Positions 7,985 to 16,386 of a stretch of 41,609 nucleotides of DNA are shown piece after piece; position 1 is the first letter of the stretch, and each line of letters starts with the position of its first letter. The notes beneath the pieces are model-generated. The model did not search any database. It saw nothing but the letters and a program-made list of their open reading frames with translations, and was not told the DNA's origin. This DNA is from Candidatus Bathyarchaeota archaeon (GTDB lineage: Archaea; Thermoproteota; Bathyarchaeia; 40CM-2-53-6; RBG-13-38-9): NCBI GenBank assembly GCA_018396565.1, contig JAGTQO010000004.1, positions 1 through 41,609 on the forward strand. Reading direction: 5' to 3'. Both the position numbers and the translations under genes were made by a program.

Positions 7985-8332
7985 ATGTCATCGAACAAGA
8001 GCAGTGAAGAGCCTGAAGAAGTTGAGGAGATAGAGGAGGTTGAGGAGAAGCCTGTTGAAGCTGAAGAAGTGGAGGTTGTTGAGGAGAAGTTCTACACGAT
8101 CAACTTAAGGGATGTTTGGACTACTCCAAGGGGGAGGAGAACCCCTAAAGCCATCAGGGTCTTGAAAGATTACATAAGAAGACATATGAAGGTTGAGGAT
8201 TTCAAGATAAGCAATGAAGTCAACCAAATGGTTTGGGGCATGTCCTTAAAGAAGCCTCCTAGGAGATTGATTGTGAGGGCCGTCAAGGATAAGGAAGGGA
8301 ATGTGATAATATTTCCAGCCAAGTCTACTTGA
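7985..8332 (+). CDS. rpl31e: Ribosomal protein L31e with acidic N-terminal extension
   Basis: This is a large-subunit protein near the tunnel exit. The conserved L31e domain begins around residue 36 (FYTINLRDVW) and continues through RTPKAIRVLKDYIRRHM and VNQMVWGMSLKKPPRRLIVRAVKD. Before it lies an unusual stretch of about 35 residues made largely of Glu, Val and Pro. Most archaeal L31e proteins lack this and are about 85-95 residues. The usual downstream partner aIF6 is absent; the next gene is a convergent acetyl-CoA synthetase. Confidence 0.93.
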   Translation: MSSNKSSEEPEEVEEIEEVEEKPVEAEEVEVVEEKFYTINLRDVWTTPRGRRTPKAIRVLKDYIRRHMKVEDFKISNEVNQMVWGMSLKKPPRRLIVRAVKDKEGNVIIFPAKST

Positions 8333-8358
8333 GCTATGTTGGGAATCCGTGGCGTCGA

Positions 8359-9750
8359 CTAATCAGCTTCTCCCCTTATCTTCGAATATCTATACATCAC
8401 AGCCAGTGCTTGAGCAGCTTCCTCAGGTGAGTAATAGACTGGGATATTCTCCTTCTCAAGTATTGCTCTCATCTTCTCAACCAAAACCCAATCGCTTGAT
8501 GCGTAAGCGATTATGGGTTTGTCAGGATGTTTCCTTGAAGCCTCAGATATGAATCTGTGATCTTTTAATTCGAATCCTTCAGTAAACTGGAACCCTGCAA
8601 TTATGGCGTCGACGTTCTCATCCTCGAAAAGAGCCTCGATCCCGACTTTGTAAGCTTCATCAACCCCTATATATGTGACTGAAGGCCAGATATCGTAAGG
8701 GTTCCCAACCCTTATGAACGGTGGGCTGGCCTTTCTGAATCTTTCAAGGGTCTTCTCCGAGAGGTTTGCTAGGTCGAGGCCTAGAAGTTGGCATGCGTCT
8801 GCGCTTATTACGCCCAAGCCTCCGGAGGGCGTTATGACCCCTACTTTATTGCCTTTTGGAGGTTGCTGGAACACGAAGGCCTTAGTATAATTTACCAGGT
8901 CCATATAGTTATTGACCCTTATAACACCGGCCTGCTTAAGAGCCGCATCCAATATAGCATCGTCTGCTGCAAGTGAAGCCGTATGCGACATAGCAGCCTT
9001 AGAGCCTGCAGGTGTCCTCCCCGACTTCAATGCTAAGATAGGCTTCTTCTTTGACACTCTCTTGGCAACTTCCACGAATCGTCTACCGTCCTTCAAACCT
9101 TCGATATACATAGCTATGACCTTCGTGTGGGGGTCGCTCTCTAAATACTCTAGGGCGTCAGCATCGTCTACGTCACACTTGTTCCCTAATCCTATTATCC
9201 TACTTATCCCGAAATTCTCCCTAGTCACTATCCACCTGAAAGTTATTGATGCAAAGTTTCCAGTCTGAGCTATGTAGGCGGCTGATCCAGGATTATAGTC
9301 TACCTTGAAGAAGGTTGTTGAGAATCGTCCTGGAATGCTGACTATTCCAGTTGTATTCGGCCCAATGATCCTCATTCCATATTTTCGGCCAATCTCCACA
9401 ATCTCTTGCTGCATCTTAGCGCCTTTCTCATCTACCTCACTGAATCCTCCTGCAATTATAACCGTATGTTTTACTCCTTTCTCAGCCAGGTCCTTTACAA
9501 CGCCCACTACAGCCTCAGCGGGTACAAGTACCAATCCTACATCGACAGGTTCAGGTATGTCCTTGACGTTTGGATACGCCTTCAGCCCCTGAATCTCATT
9601 AGCTTTTGGATTTACTGGAAAGATCTTTCCTGGATACCCGAGCCTGATCAGGTTCTCAACTGCAACATAACCCAGTTTTCCAGGTGTGGTCGACGCTCCT
9701 ACGACAGCTACGCTTTTAGGGTTGAAGAATTTATCTAGACTCGTCTTCAT
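8359..9750 (-). CDS. ADP-forming acetyl/acyl-CoA synthetase, alpha subunit
   Basis: The enzyme converts acyl-CoA + ADP + Pi to acid + CoA + ATP, giving substrate-level ATP from acetyl-CoA. The 463-residue protein has the N-terminal CoA-binding domain (FFNPKSVAVVGAS, then LGYPGKIFPVNPKA) and the two succinyl-CoA-ligase-like domains with the phosphohistidine-region motif MSHTASLA. It ends after the second ligase domain, so it is a separate alpha subunit; the ATP-grasp beta subunit gene is not nearby. ATG 9750 is chosen over an upstream ATG at 9822 because GGAG lies just before it and homology starts there. The decayed copy at 1-631 belongs to the same family. Confidence 0.92.
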   Translation of the reverse strand: MKTSLDKFFNPKSVAVVGASTTPGKLGYVAVENLIRLGYPGKIFPVNPKANEIQGLKAYPNVKDIPEPVDVGLVLVPAEAVVGVVKDLAEKGVKHTVIIAGGFSEVDEKGAKMQQEIVEIGRKYGMRIIGPNTTGIVSIPGRFSTTFFKVDYNPGSAAYIAQTGNFASITFRWIVTRENFGISRIIGLGNKCDVDDADALEYLESDPHTKVIAMYIEGLKDGRRFVEVAKRVSKKKPILALKSGRTPAGSKAAMSHTASLAADDAILDAALKQAGVIRVNNYMDLVNYTKAFVFQQPPKGNKVGVITPSGGLGVISADACQLLGLDLANLSEKTLERFRKASPPFIRVGNPYDIWPSVTYIGVDEAYKVGIEALFEDENVDAIIAGFQFTEGFELKDHRFISEASRKHPDKPIIAYASSDWVLVEKMRAILEKENIPVYYSPEEAAQALAVMYRYSKIRGEAD

Positions 9751-9882
9751 ATCTCCACTTTCCCCCCTCAAAGAAATATTCAATTGATAAAAAGATTTTC
9801 TATTTCTAGGGTTAAACCCCATCTGGTCGTTTTAATAAGTTTTATTAGCCCTACCCTACATCGCCTATATAGGGTGTTAAGT

Positions 9883-10593
9883 ATGGTGAAGATAATAGAT
9901 CTCAGCCAAGAGATATATAATGGGATGCCTGTCTTCCCAGGCCACCTGAATACTGTGATATTCCCATTCCACACCCATGAGGGGACAGTAGGTAAGATCC
10001 ATGGGACCAAAGGCGGATTCACCTATACAACTTTCGGTCTACTCATGTCTGATCATGGTCCTACCCACACTGACTCGATATGGCATATATGTAACAAGCC
10101 AGGTGCCAAGAAGATAGATGAGATCCCCCTCGAATGGTTCTACACGAGCGCAATATGTCTGGACTTCACACATATCAAACCTCGAGGGATCATATCAGTT
10201 AAGGATCTTGAGGATGCCTTGGTCAAGGCCAGACTCGATGTTAGGAAGGGAGACACTGTGCTCCTTTACACAGGGCACTATACCAGGACCTATCCGAGAC
10301 CCGAGTATCTGACTGAGAATCCAGGTTTAGATTACGATTCCACAGCTTGGCTTGCCGAGCGTGGTGTAGTCAATATTGGGATAGACGCCACAACAATAGA
10401 TTCATGTGGAAATACTGCTACAGGCTTCTTCCCTGCTCATGAGGTCTGCTGTGAATACGGTATAATGAATACTGAGAACCTATGCAATCTAGATAAGGTT
10501 GCAGGGAGACGCTTCACATACGTTGGTCTACCCCTCAAGATACGTGGAGGCACAGGGTCGCCGATAAGGGCCGTAGCTGTCCTTGAAGAGTAG
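9883..10593 (+). CDS. Cyclase-family (kynurenine formamidase-like) metal hydrolase
   Basis: This is a 236-residue member of the cyclase family (PF04199), which includes kynurenine formamidase and isatin hydrolase. It starts with the typical IDLSQEIYNGMPVFPG and carries the metal-binding signature as SDHGPTHTDSIWH. The middle has the GDTVLLYTGHY strand and GIDATTIDS turn, and the end has LPLKIRGGTGSPIRAVA. The substrate cannot be told from sequence. ATG 9883 is chosen over an upstream ATG at 9784, whose extra residues do not resemble the family. A T-rich run after the stop (near 10606-10615) may end the transcript before the convergent top6A gene. Confidence 0.87.
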   Translation: MVKIIDLSQEIYNGMPVFPGHLNTVIFPFHTHEGTVGKIHGTKGGFTYTTFGLLMSDHGPTHTDSIWHICNKPGAKKIDEIPLEWFYTSAICLDFTHIKPRGIISVKDLEDALVKARLDVRKGDTVLLYTGHYTRTYPRPEYLTENPGLDYDSTAWLAERGVVNIGIDATTIDSCGNTATGFFPAHEVCCEYGIMNTENLCNLDKVAGRRFTYVGLPLKIRGGTGSPIRAVAVLEE

Positions 10594-10660
10594 ATAATAT
10601 AAATTTTCTTTTTTATCAATTACTCTTAGAACCTTTCTATTTCTGCTTTTCCAAGGGAAG

Positions 10661-11761
10661 CTAGTAGGAGTCAGCCATCTCCAGTTTAGCAGGTAAATAC
10701 TCGTCAACTATGTATGTTAAGCCATATCTACTGAATGCTTCCTGCTCAGCCTTCTTCTTTATCCTCATGAATGTCTCTATCTCTCTGCTCCAGATTTTAC
10801 CTTCATATCTTGGGTCCTTCCTCAATTCATGTAGCCTCTTGATGTCTAGCTCCGTCAATTTATCGCTTGGGAGCTTATACTCAACTATGTCTGAGGCCCA
10901 TACGCCGAACCACTTCGCATCCGGTGTGTTCAAGTCGCGGAGGTGTGCGGCGTTCGCTGAACCCGATATTATAACCATCGCAATATGCATACCCCAAGGG
11001 TCTCCGTCTGTGAATATGTATACAGGTAGGCCGAGTTCCTGATTCAACCTCCTAAGGAAGCTTCTTGTAGCCCTCGGCGCTTGGCCCGCTGTATGGACTA
11101 GGAGGGCCTTATGTTTGATGTGCACCCGCTCCTCTATGAATCTTGTGAAGAGGCCCCCCTTCTCTATTGCTATAACTTTATCCGCTTTACAGTCGATAAA
11201 CTCGGCCCCTGTCAGCGCAGGCCCTATCATCATGCCATCTGGGTGTGAGGTGAGGTTGAGTCTCCTTCCTTCATATCCTGGAATCGTATACTCTATGGTC
11301 AGGTCTCCGAATATTGCGCTCCTCTCTTCAGGGAAGACGTTGAAGTCTTCTCTTGAATATCCTATAACGGTCTCAAGGTCTGTGATGAGGTTGTCGCTCT
11401 CCTGCTGGTCTGTGAAGGACATCTCATAGGCTTGGGCTGAGTAGAAGACGTCTCTGAGGGTGCTGGTCTTACTCTGTCTGGTCAGGTCGTTGACGAACAT
11501 AGCTGTCCAAATCAGCTGGGTTAAGGGTCTGATATGTCTGATGTTTCTTGAGCTTCTTCTCACACTCCTGTTGCCCAATATGTACTGTCTGAGTTTCTGG
11601 TCGTATAGTATGTTGTTTATTGATCTGCTAGGCATCTTTATCCACGGAAACTCTCCCGCAATTATTTGGCGGTAGATCCTCTCACCTAGGTTTTGGAGGG
11701 ATGTAAGAACCTTCTCCTTCCTCTCTCTGACAGCTCCCCTTGAAGACTCATTCTTCGACAT
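10661..11761 (-). CDS. top6A: DNA topoisomerase VI subunit A (Spo11-like)
   Basis: This is the DNA-cleaving subunit of type IIB topoisomerase. It has 366 residues. The winged-helix cleavage domain carries the catalytic tyrosine at about Y107 in RDVFYSAQAY. The TOPRIM metal site is intact: E200 (AIEKGG) and D252/D254 (FTDGDPWGMH). The gene overlaps the end of the upstream transducer half of Top6B by 14 bases, so the two are translated from one transcript. It is the last gene of the aIF1A-RIO1-KH-Top6B-Top6A operon. Confidence 0.96.
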   Translation of the reverse strand: MSKNESSRGAVRERKEKVLTSLQNLGERIYRQIIAGEFPWIKMPSRSINNILYDQKLRQYILGNRSVRRSSRNIRHIRPLTQLIWTAMFVNDLTRQSKTSTLRDVFYSAQAYEMSFTDQQESDNLITDLETVIGYSREDFNVFPEERSAIFGDLTIEYTIPGYEGRRLNLTSHPDGMMIGPALTGAEFIDCKADKVIAIEKGGLFTRFIEERVHIKHKALLVHTAGQAPRATRSFLRRLNQELGLPVYIFTDGDPWGMHIAMVIISGSANAAHLRDLNTPDAKWFGVWASDIVEYKLPSDKLTELDIKRLHELRKDPRYEGKIWSREIETFMRIKKKAEQEAFSRYGLTYIVDEYLPAKLEMADSY

Positions 11762-12605
11762 ATTTTGCGATGCTCCCTAAAAGTTTCTTGACGTCTGGAA
11801 TCTTCTCTCTATTCGCAAGTTTGGCTGAGAAGGATGCGATCTTTGGCAGATACTTTGAGAATACATCGAGCCTCCTCCTCTCTCTCTCCATATGGTGTTT
11901 CCTAGATAAAAATAGGGCAAGTTGCCTGGCGACCTCCCTCAGAGCGTTCAGAATCTCATGTTCAACCTCAGGCCTATCCGCTATGAACTCTTTCCCAACG
12001 GTCTTGTAGGGTATCTTGAGGCTGCATATGTGGATGAAGACCGCGATAGGTGTCTCTGGTGTGACTTTGTAGTGTCTCCAGTTCATCAACTCGTTCACAA
12101 CCTTATATGATATGTCGCTGGCCTCATCGAATAGAAGCGGTATCCTATTCGCGAATCTGTATAGTAGGATGCCGTCTGTCTTGAGTATGCCTCCGCCGTA
12201 GGCTACCCCAACCTCGACTATGAATGGAAATCCCGAATAAGCCGCCGGCTTCCTCTGGTGAACGGCAACAAATTCAGGGTTGAGCTCCTTCTTTATCCCT
12301 GTCTTCAGAAGGTCCTTCCCTAAAGGTGATAGGCAACTTGCGTCTGGAGGGAGGAATCCATCGTAATTCTTAAGGGCGTTCACGAGCCTAACGATCTCGT
12401 CTTGGGTGAGCCTCTTAGGATTCTTCTTGATTCCGACGTCCGCAAACTCTAGGAACCTCCTAGCTATCTTCTCGCCAACCCTCTGGAAATGCTTCTTCAT
12501 AAACTCCTTCATAGTCTTGGAGTCTGTAGCCTCAATCATCCTCTTCAGGGTCTCTATGTCTATTCCATGTGGATGGGGTGTAGTCTCACTTGGAGGCTTG
12601 GGCAT
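11748..12605 (-). CDS. top6B: DNA topoisomerase VI subunit B, C-terminal half (H2TH + transducer)
   Basis: This 285-residue reading frame is the second half of Top6B: the helix-two-turn-helix region (MPKPPSETTPHPHGID to about residue 75) and the transducer domain that couples ATP state to Top6A, ending in a basic helical tail. Family landmarks include IVEVGVAYGGG, PLLFDEASDI and PYKTVGKEFIADRPE. It lies in the same frame as the N-terminal half, separated only by TGA TAG and four codons. No good ribosome-binding site precedes ATG 12605, so it may be made by reinitiation, by readthrough, or as part of a damaged gene. The domain itself looks intact and under constraint. Confidence 0.9.
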   Translation of the reverse strand: MPKPPSETTPHPHGIDIETLKRMIEATDSKTMKEFMKKHFQRVGEKIARRFLEFADVGIKKNPKRLTQDEIVRLVNALKNYDGFLPPDASCLSPLGKDLLKTGIKKELNPEFVAVHQRKPAAYSGFPFIVEVGVAYGGGILKTDGILLYRFANRIPLLFDEASDISYKVVNELMNWRHYKVTPETPIAVFIHICSLKIPYKTVGKEFIADRPEVEHEILNALREVARQLALFLSRKHHMERERRRLDVFSKYLPKIASFSAKLANREKIPDVKKLLGSIAKYVEE

Positions 12606-12620
12606 GATGCTTGTTGCCTA

Positions 12621-14486
12621 TCAGAACCTGTATAGTCTACCCCTGGGATCCACAAAAGTCAGGTTTGCATATGGGACGACTATGGCGGTCTCCTTCAAAT
12701 ATTCAAGGATCTTGGGCATGGCTCTTGAGTAATCGGCTTCAGTAGTGAACTCAACAATCGTTCCATGCCATCTCGACTTGTTGATGTGGACCCTATGTTT
12801 TGTAACTATAGGCTTGTTCCTCTGTATGTCCATCATCAAGACATACTCATGAATCTTGGATGTTCCTACACTTGAGATGACTCTCGTCTGGCCGTGGGTG
12901 GTTATCTGACCGTAGAGGACAGCCATCTTTCCGCCGAGGCCGAATGTTCCTCGGGTGTTATGGCAACAGACGCCTCCTAACCCGCATATGAAATTCTCTC
13001 TTCCAGGTATAGATAGATCGTAAGCGTAGGGTGAGGTTGACTTGACCCTTCTCAATTCGATTATCCTGCAGAACACGAAATCCGGATAATCAGCTGAAGT
13101 TTTGAAGGCCTCATTAGATTCTTTGGCTCCAACCTTCAAAGCCTCATCAAGATTCCGGCCTAACATTTTAATTACATACATTGTATTATTCTTATCCAGC
13201 TCCAATTCTTCGACTGTTGGGAAGACTCCTATAGACATCAACAGATACATCAAATCATAGGCTAGTTTTCGCCTTCGGGTTGGAAAAGATATATGCTCAC
13301 CATCAGCTACGTATCCTCCACCGTTGTATAGGCCTTCTATGAACGCCATCCTGAGCTCGGTGGGGATGTTGAATGCAATTTTAGGGATCTCCCCACTATT
13401 CACTCCTTCTATTTCAATACTGATCGAGGTGGCAGTTGACCCTGGATTGTTCAAAACGAGTCCAGACTCGAGGGAAAAGAAGATTTCAACTTGTTCTTCA
13501 ATATTTGGAGTATCTTTGAATGTTACGGCTAGTTCGTTTGACTGTTCAATTTGAGACCCATCTATTCTAATGGTTGGGCCCTTCTGGAGTTTTTCACCTC
13601 TGCCTACGACGTATCCTAGAGAACTCATGAATTCTTTCGTGAGTGGGATACGTGAATTCTTAGGCTCATCTTCTGCTCTATGATGGCTCAGGCATTTATA
13701 GATGTTTCTGGATGGGTTGCCAGGAAGATTCTCATGTTTATTTGAATTATCCCACTTTGCATGGGTTTTGAGCGGTTTCTCCGATTTTTCACCTTCAACT
13801 TTATATGTGTTGAAAGGTAAGGTTCTTGGAACTGCAACATACTCACCGACCTTCATCTGTTCAACATCTTTCAAGGCGATCCTGCCGTCTTTCATAATGA
13901 ATATGCTGTGGCCGCCGGTTACTCTGACCTTTCTGCCACCCTCCAGCCTAACCTCATATAGTGGCTCATCGACTGTGTGTCTGGAGACATGTGATATTCT
14001 GCCCCATGAGAACCTGAAGTTCTCAAGGTTGAAAGCTAAGGTCTCATAGCCTCTCTCATGAATATTCTTAATAATCTCGTTAGGTTTGAGGAATTGCTCG
14101 ACGAACCTTCCTATCTCGACAGATTCAATGTTCCGCCCATTTCTTATCAGTATCCTCTCGTTGTAGTCTACGCTCTGCCTGAGTCTGTATTTCGAGCCGA
14201 AGAGGACTTGGCCGAAAGCCGATGGTATAACCTCGGCTGGAAGGCCTGAACCGTTATCTTGGATCCTTATCTTGTAAACAGCGGGATCCGCTGTGGTCTC
14301 AGCCTGAGGGGAGACCCTTATGTAGATGTCTGGGAGGATGCCATGGATCTCACATGCATCCAGAGAGTTCTCAACCAACTCTCTAATTGTTGAGTATAAT
14401 GCCCTCGAAGGATTTGTGAAACCTGCGATATCCCTGTTCCTATAGAAGAAGTCTGACGGGGTTATCTCCTTGAACTCTTCAGCCAA
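12621..14486 (-). CDS. top6B: DNA topoisomerase VI subunit B, N-terminal GHKL ATPase half, intein-containing
   Basis: This is the ATPase half of Top6B. The 621-residue precursor shows the Bergerat fold boxes: RELVENSLDAC (residues 35-45), DNGSGL (77-82), and GTFGLGGKM (513-521, the ATP lid). Between Q104 and T511 sits a 406-residue intein; removing it leaves 215 residues of normal GHKL domain that end at the GRLYRF motif. The reading frame stops there with TGA then TAG, exactly at the GHKL/H2TH boundary, and the rest of Top6B follows in the same frame (11748-12605). Protein splicing is needed to restore the ATP lid. The next upstream gene is the KH protein. Confidence 0.93.
   Translation of the reverse strand: MAEEFKEITPSDFFYRNRDIAGFTNPSRALYSTIRELVENSLDACEIHGILPDIYIRVSPQAETTADPAVYKIRIQDNGSGLPAEVIPSAFGQVLFGSKYRLRQSVDYNERILIRNGRNIESVEIGRFVEQFLKPNEIIKNIHERGYETLAFNLENFRFSWGRISHVSRHTVDEPLYEVRLEGGRKVRVTGGHSIFIMKDGRIALKDVEQMKVGEYVAVPRTLPFNTYKVEGEKSEKPLKTHAKWDNSNKHENLPGNPSRNIYKCLSHHRAEDEPKNSRIPLTKEFMSSLGYVVGRGEKLQKGPTIRIDGSQIEQSNELAVTFKDTPNIEEQVEIFFSLESGLVLNNPGSTATSISIEIEGVNSGEIPKIAFNIPTELRMAFIEGLYNGGGYVADGEHISFPTRRRKLAYDLMYLLMSIGVFPTVEELELDKNNTMYVIKMLGRNLDEALKVGAKESNEAFKTSADYPDFVFCRIIELRRVKSTSPYAYDLSIPGRENFICGLGGVCCHNTRGTFGLGGKMAVLYGQITTHGQTRVISSVGTSKIHEYVLMMDIQRNKPIVTKHRVHINKSRWHGTIVEFTTEADYSRAMPKILEYLKETAIVVPYANLTFVDPRGRLYRF
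12957..14174 (-). mobile_element. Class 1 intein inserted in the Top6B ATP lid, endonuclease decayed
   Basis: The intein occupies residues 105-510 of the precursor. All splicing residues are present: Ser105 at the N-terminal junction (block A, SVDYNERILIR), Thr190 and His193 in block B (VTGGHSIFI), block F as YAYDLSIPGRENFICG, and the C-terminal GGVCCHN with penultimate His and terminal Asn followed by Thr511. The middle has the two helices of a LAGLIDADG endonuclease, but SLGYVVGRG (about 289-297) has Arg and IEGLYNGGG (about 383-391) has Gly where the catalytic acidic residues belong. It should splice but no longer home. Insertion is next to the ATP-lid glycine motif, a typical conserved-site choice. 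Confidence 0.92.
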
Positions 14487-14547
14487 AAACTTTCACCTAT
14501 CCATCGCATTCACATATTCAGGTCAGATGTGTGTTGTGTCTTGTAAA

Positions 14548-15135
14548 TTATTCCGGATGGATCCAAAGCTCAGTCATTCTCTTTTTCTTCTCCTCATGTC
14601 TGCGCCTTCTCAGAAACTTGTATACTGTTGAATGTTGCTTTCCCTCAATCAACATAGATATGGCTTCCCTAGCCGTGGATACGGCTTCATAGTCTCCAGT
14701 GATGGCTACGGTGTGGCCATATATTGACATGTCTGTTCCTGTGAGTTCCTCAAGCGCCCTTCTCATCTTCCCGTTTCGACCGATGATCCTTCCCTTCACC
14801 CTTGTTATGTCGCTGTCGCTCTTTCCAAAGATCTCCCTAAGATCTATTATGTCCAAGATGATATCGTCGCTCTTGAGTTTGAGGGCGTCTTCAGGTGAGA
14901 ATCCTCTCGCGATGGCTGTAACTGCGTCACGGGCCTTCAAGACGTTTGTGAGGTCGCCGTCCTGTGTTTGAGTTATCTCTATTGTTCCACTTTCGCTGTC
15001 TATATTCAGATTCACCTTGAAGATTCTTTCAATCCTATCTTTTACTTTCCCATCCTCCCCTATTATTACCCCTATTCTCTCTCTTGGAACCAATAGGCTG
15101 AACCTATTCTGCATCCTCACCAGCCACGCGTCCAT
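14548..15135 (-). CDS. KH-domain ribosome-biogenesis protein (archaeal Dim2/Krr1/Pno1 homologue)
   Basis: This is an RNA-binding protein of 195 residues with two KH domains, homologous to eukaryotic Pno1/Dim2, and thought to act in small-subunit rRNA maturation and aIF2 interactions. The first KH has RIGVIIGEDGKVKDRIE (about residues 20-36), the second KGRIIGRNGKMRRALEELTG with the GxxG loop GRNG. A basic C-terminal tail (KFLRRRRHEEKKKR) follows. The start at ATG 15135 overlaps the RIO1 gene by 32 bases; ATG 15114 is an alternative. It sits between RIO1 and Top6B, as in many archaea. Confidence 0.92.
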   Translation of the reverse strand: MDAWLVRMQNRFSLLVPRERIGVIIGEDGKVKDRIERIFKVNLNIDSESGTIEITQTQDGDLTNVLKARDAVTAIARGFSPEDALKLKSDDIILDIIDLREIFGKSDSDITRVKGRIIGRNGKMRRALEELTGTDMSIYGHTVAITGDYEAVSTAREAISMLIEGKQHSTVYKFLRRRRHEEKKKRMTELWIHPE

Positions 15136-15907
15136 ATAATTTTTCTGCAGATGGAATATCTAGACCCATCTTTGAGAAGAACTTATGAATGTTATATAGG
15201 TCTCTTCTGAGGAAGGTTCTCGCCATGGGGTGGTCTAGTTTGACTGCTTGGGAGACATCGAAGAAGACAGGCTTATCCTCCCATATCATGATGTTATATT
15301 CACTCAAGTCCCCATGTACGAGTCCTGCGATACGGTATAGTTTCTCGACGCCTTCAATTATTAGGTCGAAGGTTTTCCCAGGATCTTGCAAGGGGACCTC
15401 TTTGAGTAGGGGGGCTGGGGTACCATCCTCCCCTATGAACTCCATTATCAATATGTTCTTCTCCACCGCAACCCTTCTTGGAACTCTGACGCCTGCGTCC
15501 CAAGCCAACTTTAGATTCTCAAACTCCTTAAGGGCCCAACGGTATATGAGGGCTCTTGTGCTTCTGTCGATACTCTTGAACCTTGGGTCACCATCGATAT
15601 ATTGTAATATCCCCCTACGAAATTCAGATGAGACCGTGAGGTATATCTTGATCGCTAAGTCCTCTCCCCTCATACTCTTCCCCCAGTAGATCTTCGACTC
15701 CTTTCCAGCTTTGACTGCTCCGTAGACTTCCTTTAGATATCCTTTATTGAGTAGATTGTATAGGGCCATCAAGGTTGGTTTATCGAAGACTTCCTCTAAT
15801 ACTTCCATCTCTTCGCTTCTTTTTCTCCGCATCCTTCTCTCAAAATCATACCTCTTCTCTCTAAGCTTGAGCCTCTCCCTTGTCTTATCCTCTAAAAATT
15901 TACTCAA
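15104..15907 (-). CDS. rio1: RIO1-type serine/threonine protein kinase
   Basis: This is an atypical protein kinase/ATPase of ribosome maturation. The 267 residues keep the RIO1 pattern: ATP-loop region AVKAGKESKIYWG (about 65-76), catalytic Lys in AIKIY (K87), hinge MEFIG, catalytic loop HGDLSEYN (D200, N205), and metal loop FFDVSQAV (D217). The N-terminus is a very basic helix. It lies 9 bases downstream of aIF1A and overlaps the KH gene, a pairing conserved across archaea. Confidence 0.95.
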   Translation of the reverse strand: MSKFLEDKTRERLKLREKRYDFERRMRRKRSEEMEVLEEVFDKPTLMALYNLLNKGYLKEVYGAVKAGKESKIYWGKSMRGEDLAIKIYLTVSSEFRRGILQYIDGDPRFKSIDRSTRALIYRWALKEFENLKLAWDAGVRVPRRVAVEKNILIMEFIGEDGTPAPLLKEVPLQDPGKTFDLIIEGVEKLYRIAGLVHGDLSEYNIMIWEDKPVFFDVSQAVKLDHPMARTFLRRDLYNIHKFFSKMGLDIPSAEKLYGRVAGEDAE

Positions 15908-15916
15908 TATCTCTCC

Positions 15917-16225
15917 CTATTTCGTAGGGAGGTAACCCTTCTCCCTGAGGGTGTCAACTTGACTCTGCGTGTAACGCCAGATAATGTCTCCCCTCTCATT
16001 GTATTGGAAGTCCCATGGATCCACTAGGACAGCGTCGCCGACTCTGACCCATACCTTCCTCTTCATCTTCCCCCTGATTCTGCATAGCCTCTCATACCCG
16101 TCGGCGCATTTGACCCTGACCCTATCGTAGCCTAGAAGTTGCGATACGAAGCCGACTACCTGCCTTGGCCCAGGCAAAACCATCTCCTTCAACTCTTCTT
16201 CGCTGATGACTTTCTTCTTCCCCAA
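15917..16225 (-). CDS. eif1a: Translation initiation factor aIF1A
   Basis: This is an OB-fold initiation factor that binds the ribosomal A site. The 102-residue protein has the core VVGFVSQLLGYDRVRVKCADGYERLCRIRGKMKRKVWVRVGDAVLVDPWDF, typical of aIF1A, and lacks the long tails of eIF1A. It is the first gene of the RIO1/KH/Top6 operon. A minus-strand TATA box (TTTATAAG) at about 16307-16315 predicts a leader near 60 bases. Confidence 0.96.
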   Translation of the reverse strand: MGKKKVISEEELKEMVLPGPRQVVGFVSQLLGYDRVRVKCADGYERLCRIRGKMKRKVWVRVGDAVLVDPWDFQYNERGDIIWRYTQSQVDTLREKGYLPTK

Positions 16226-16306
16226 TCTATCCTCTGCAGCTCCATACTTTCGAGTATGATGATTTTTGATCTGACTATGGTACCACGAGTGTAGATAAAG
16301 GTTTGG

Positions 16307-16315
16307 CTTATAAAC
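16307..16315 (-). promoter_or_regulatory. TATA box of the aIF1A-RIO1-KH-Top6 operon
   Basis: Read on the minus strand, CAGTTTATAAGCC gives a good archaeal TATA box within the 161-base gap between DUF424 and aIF1A. It is the only strong candidate there and would serve the whole downstream operon. Confidence 0.45.
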
Positions 16316-16386
16316 TGCTCCGATATTGAGATATTACAAAATATTTTTTATCGATTCATCTATTTGTAGGTGAGGTCCCTTTTTCT

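Noticed and set aside
8912..9738. Several plus-strand open frames inside the acetyl-CoA synthetase gene
   Set aside because: They are composition shadows with no family pattern and no ribosome-binding sites.
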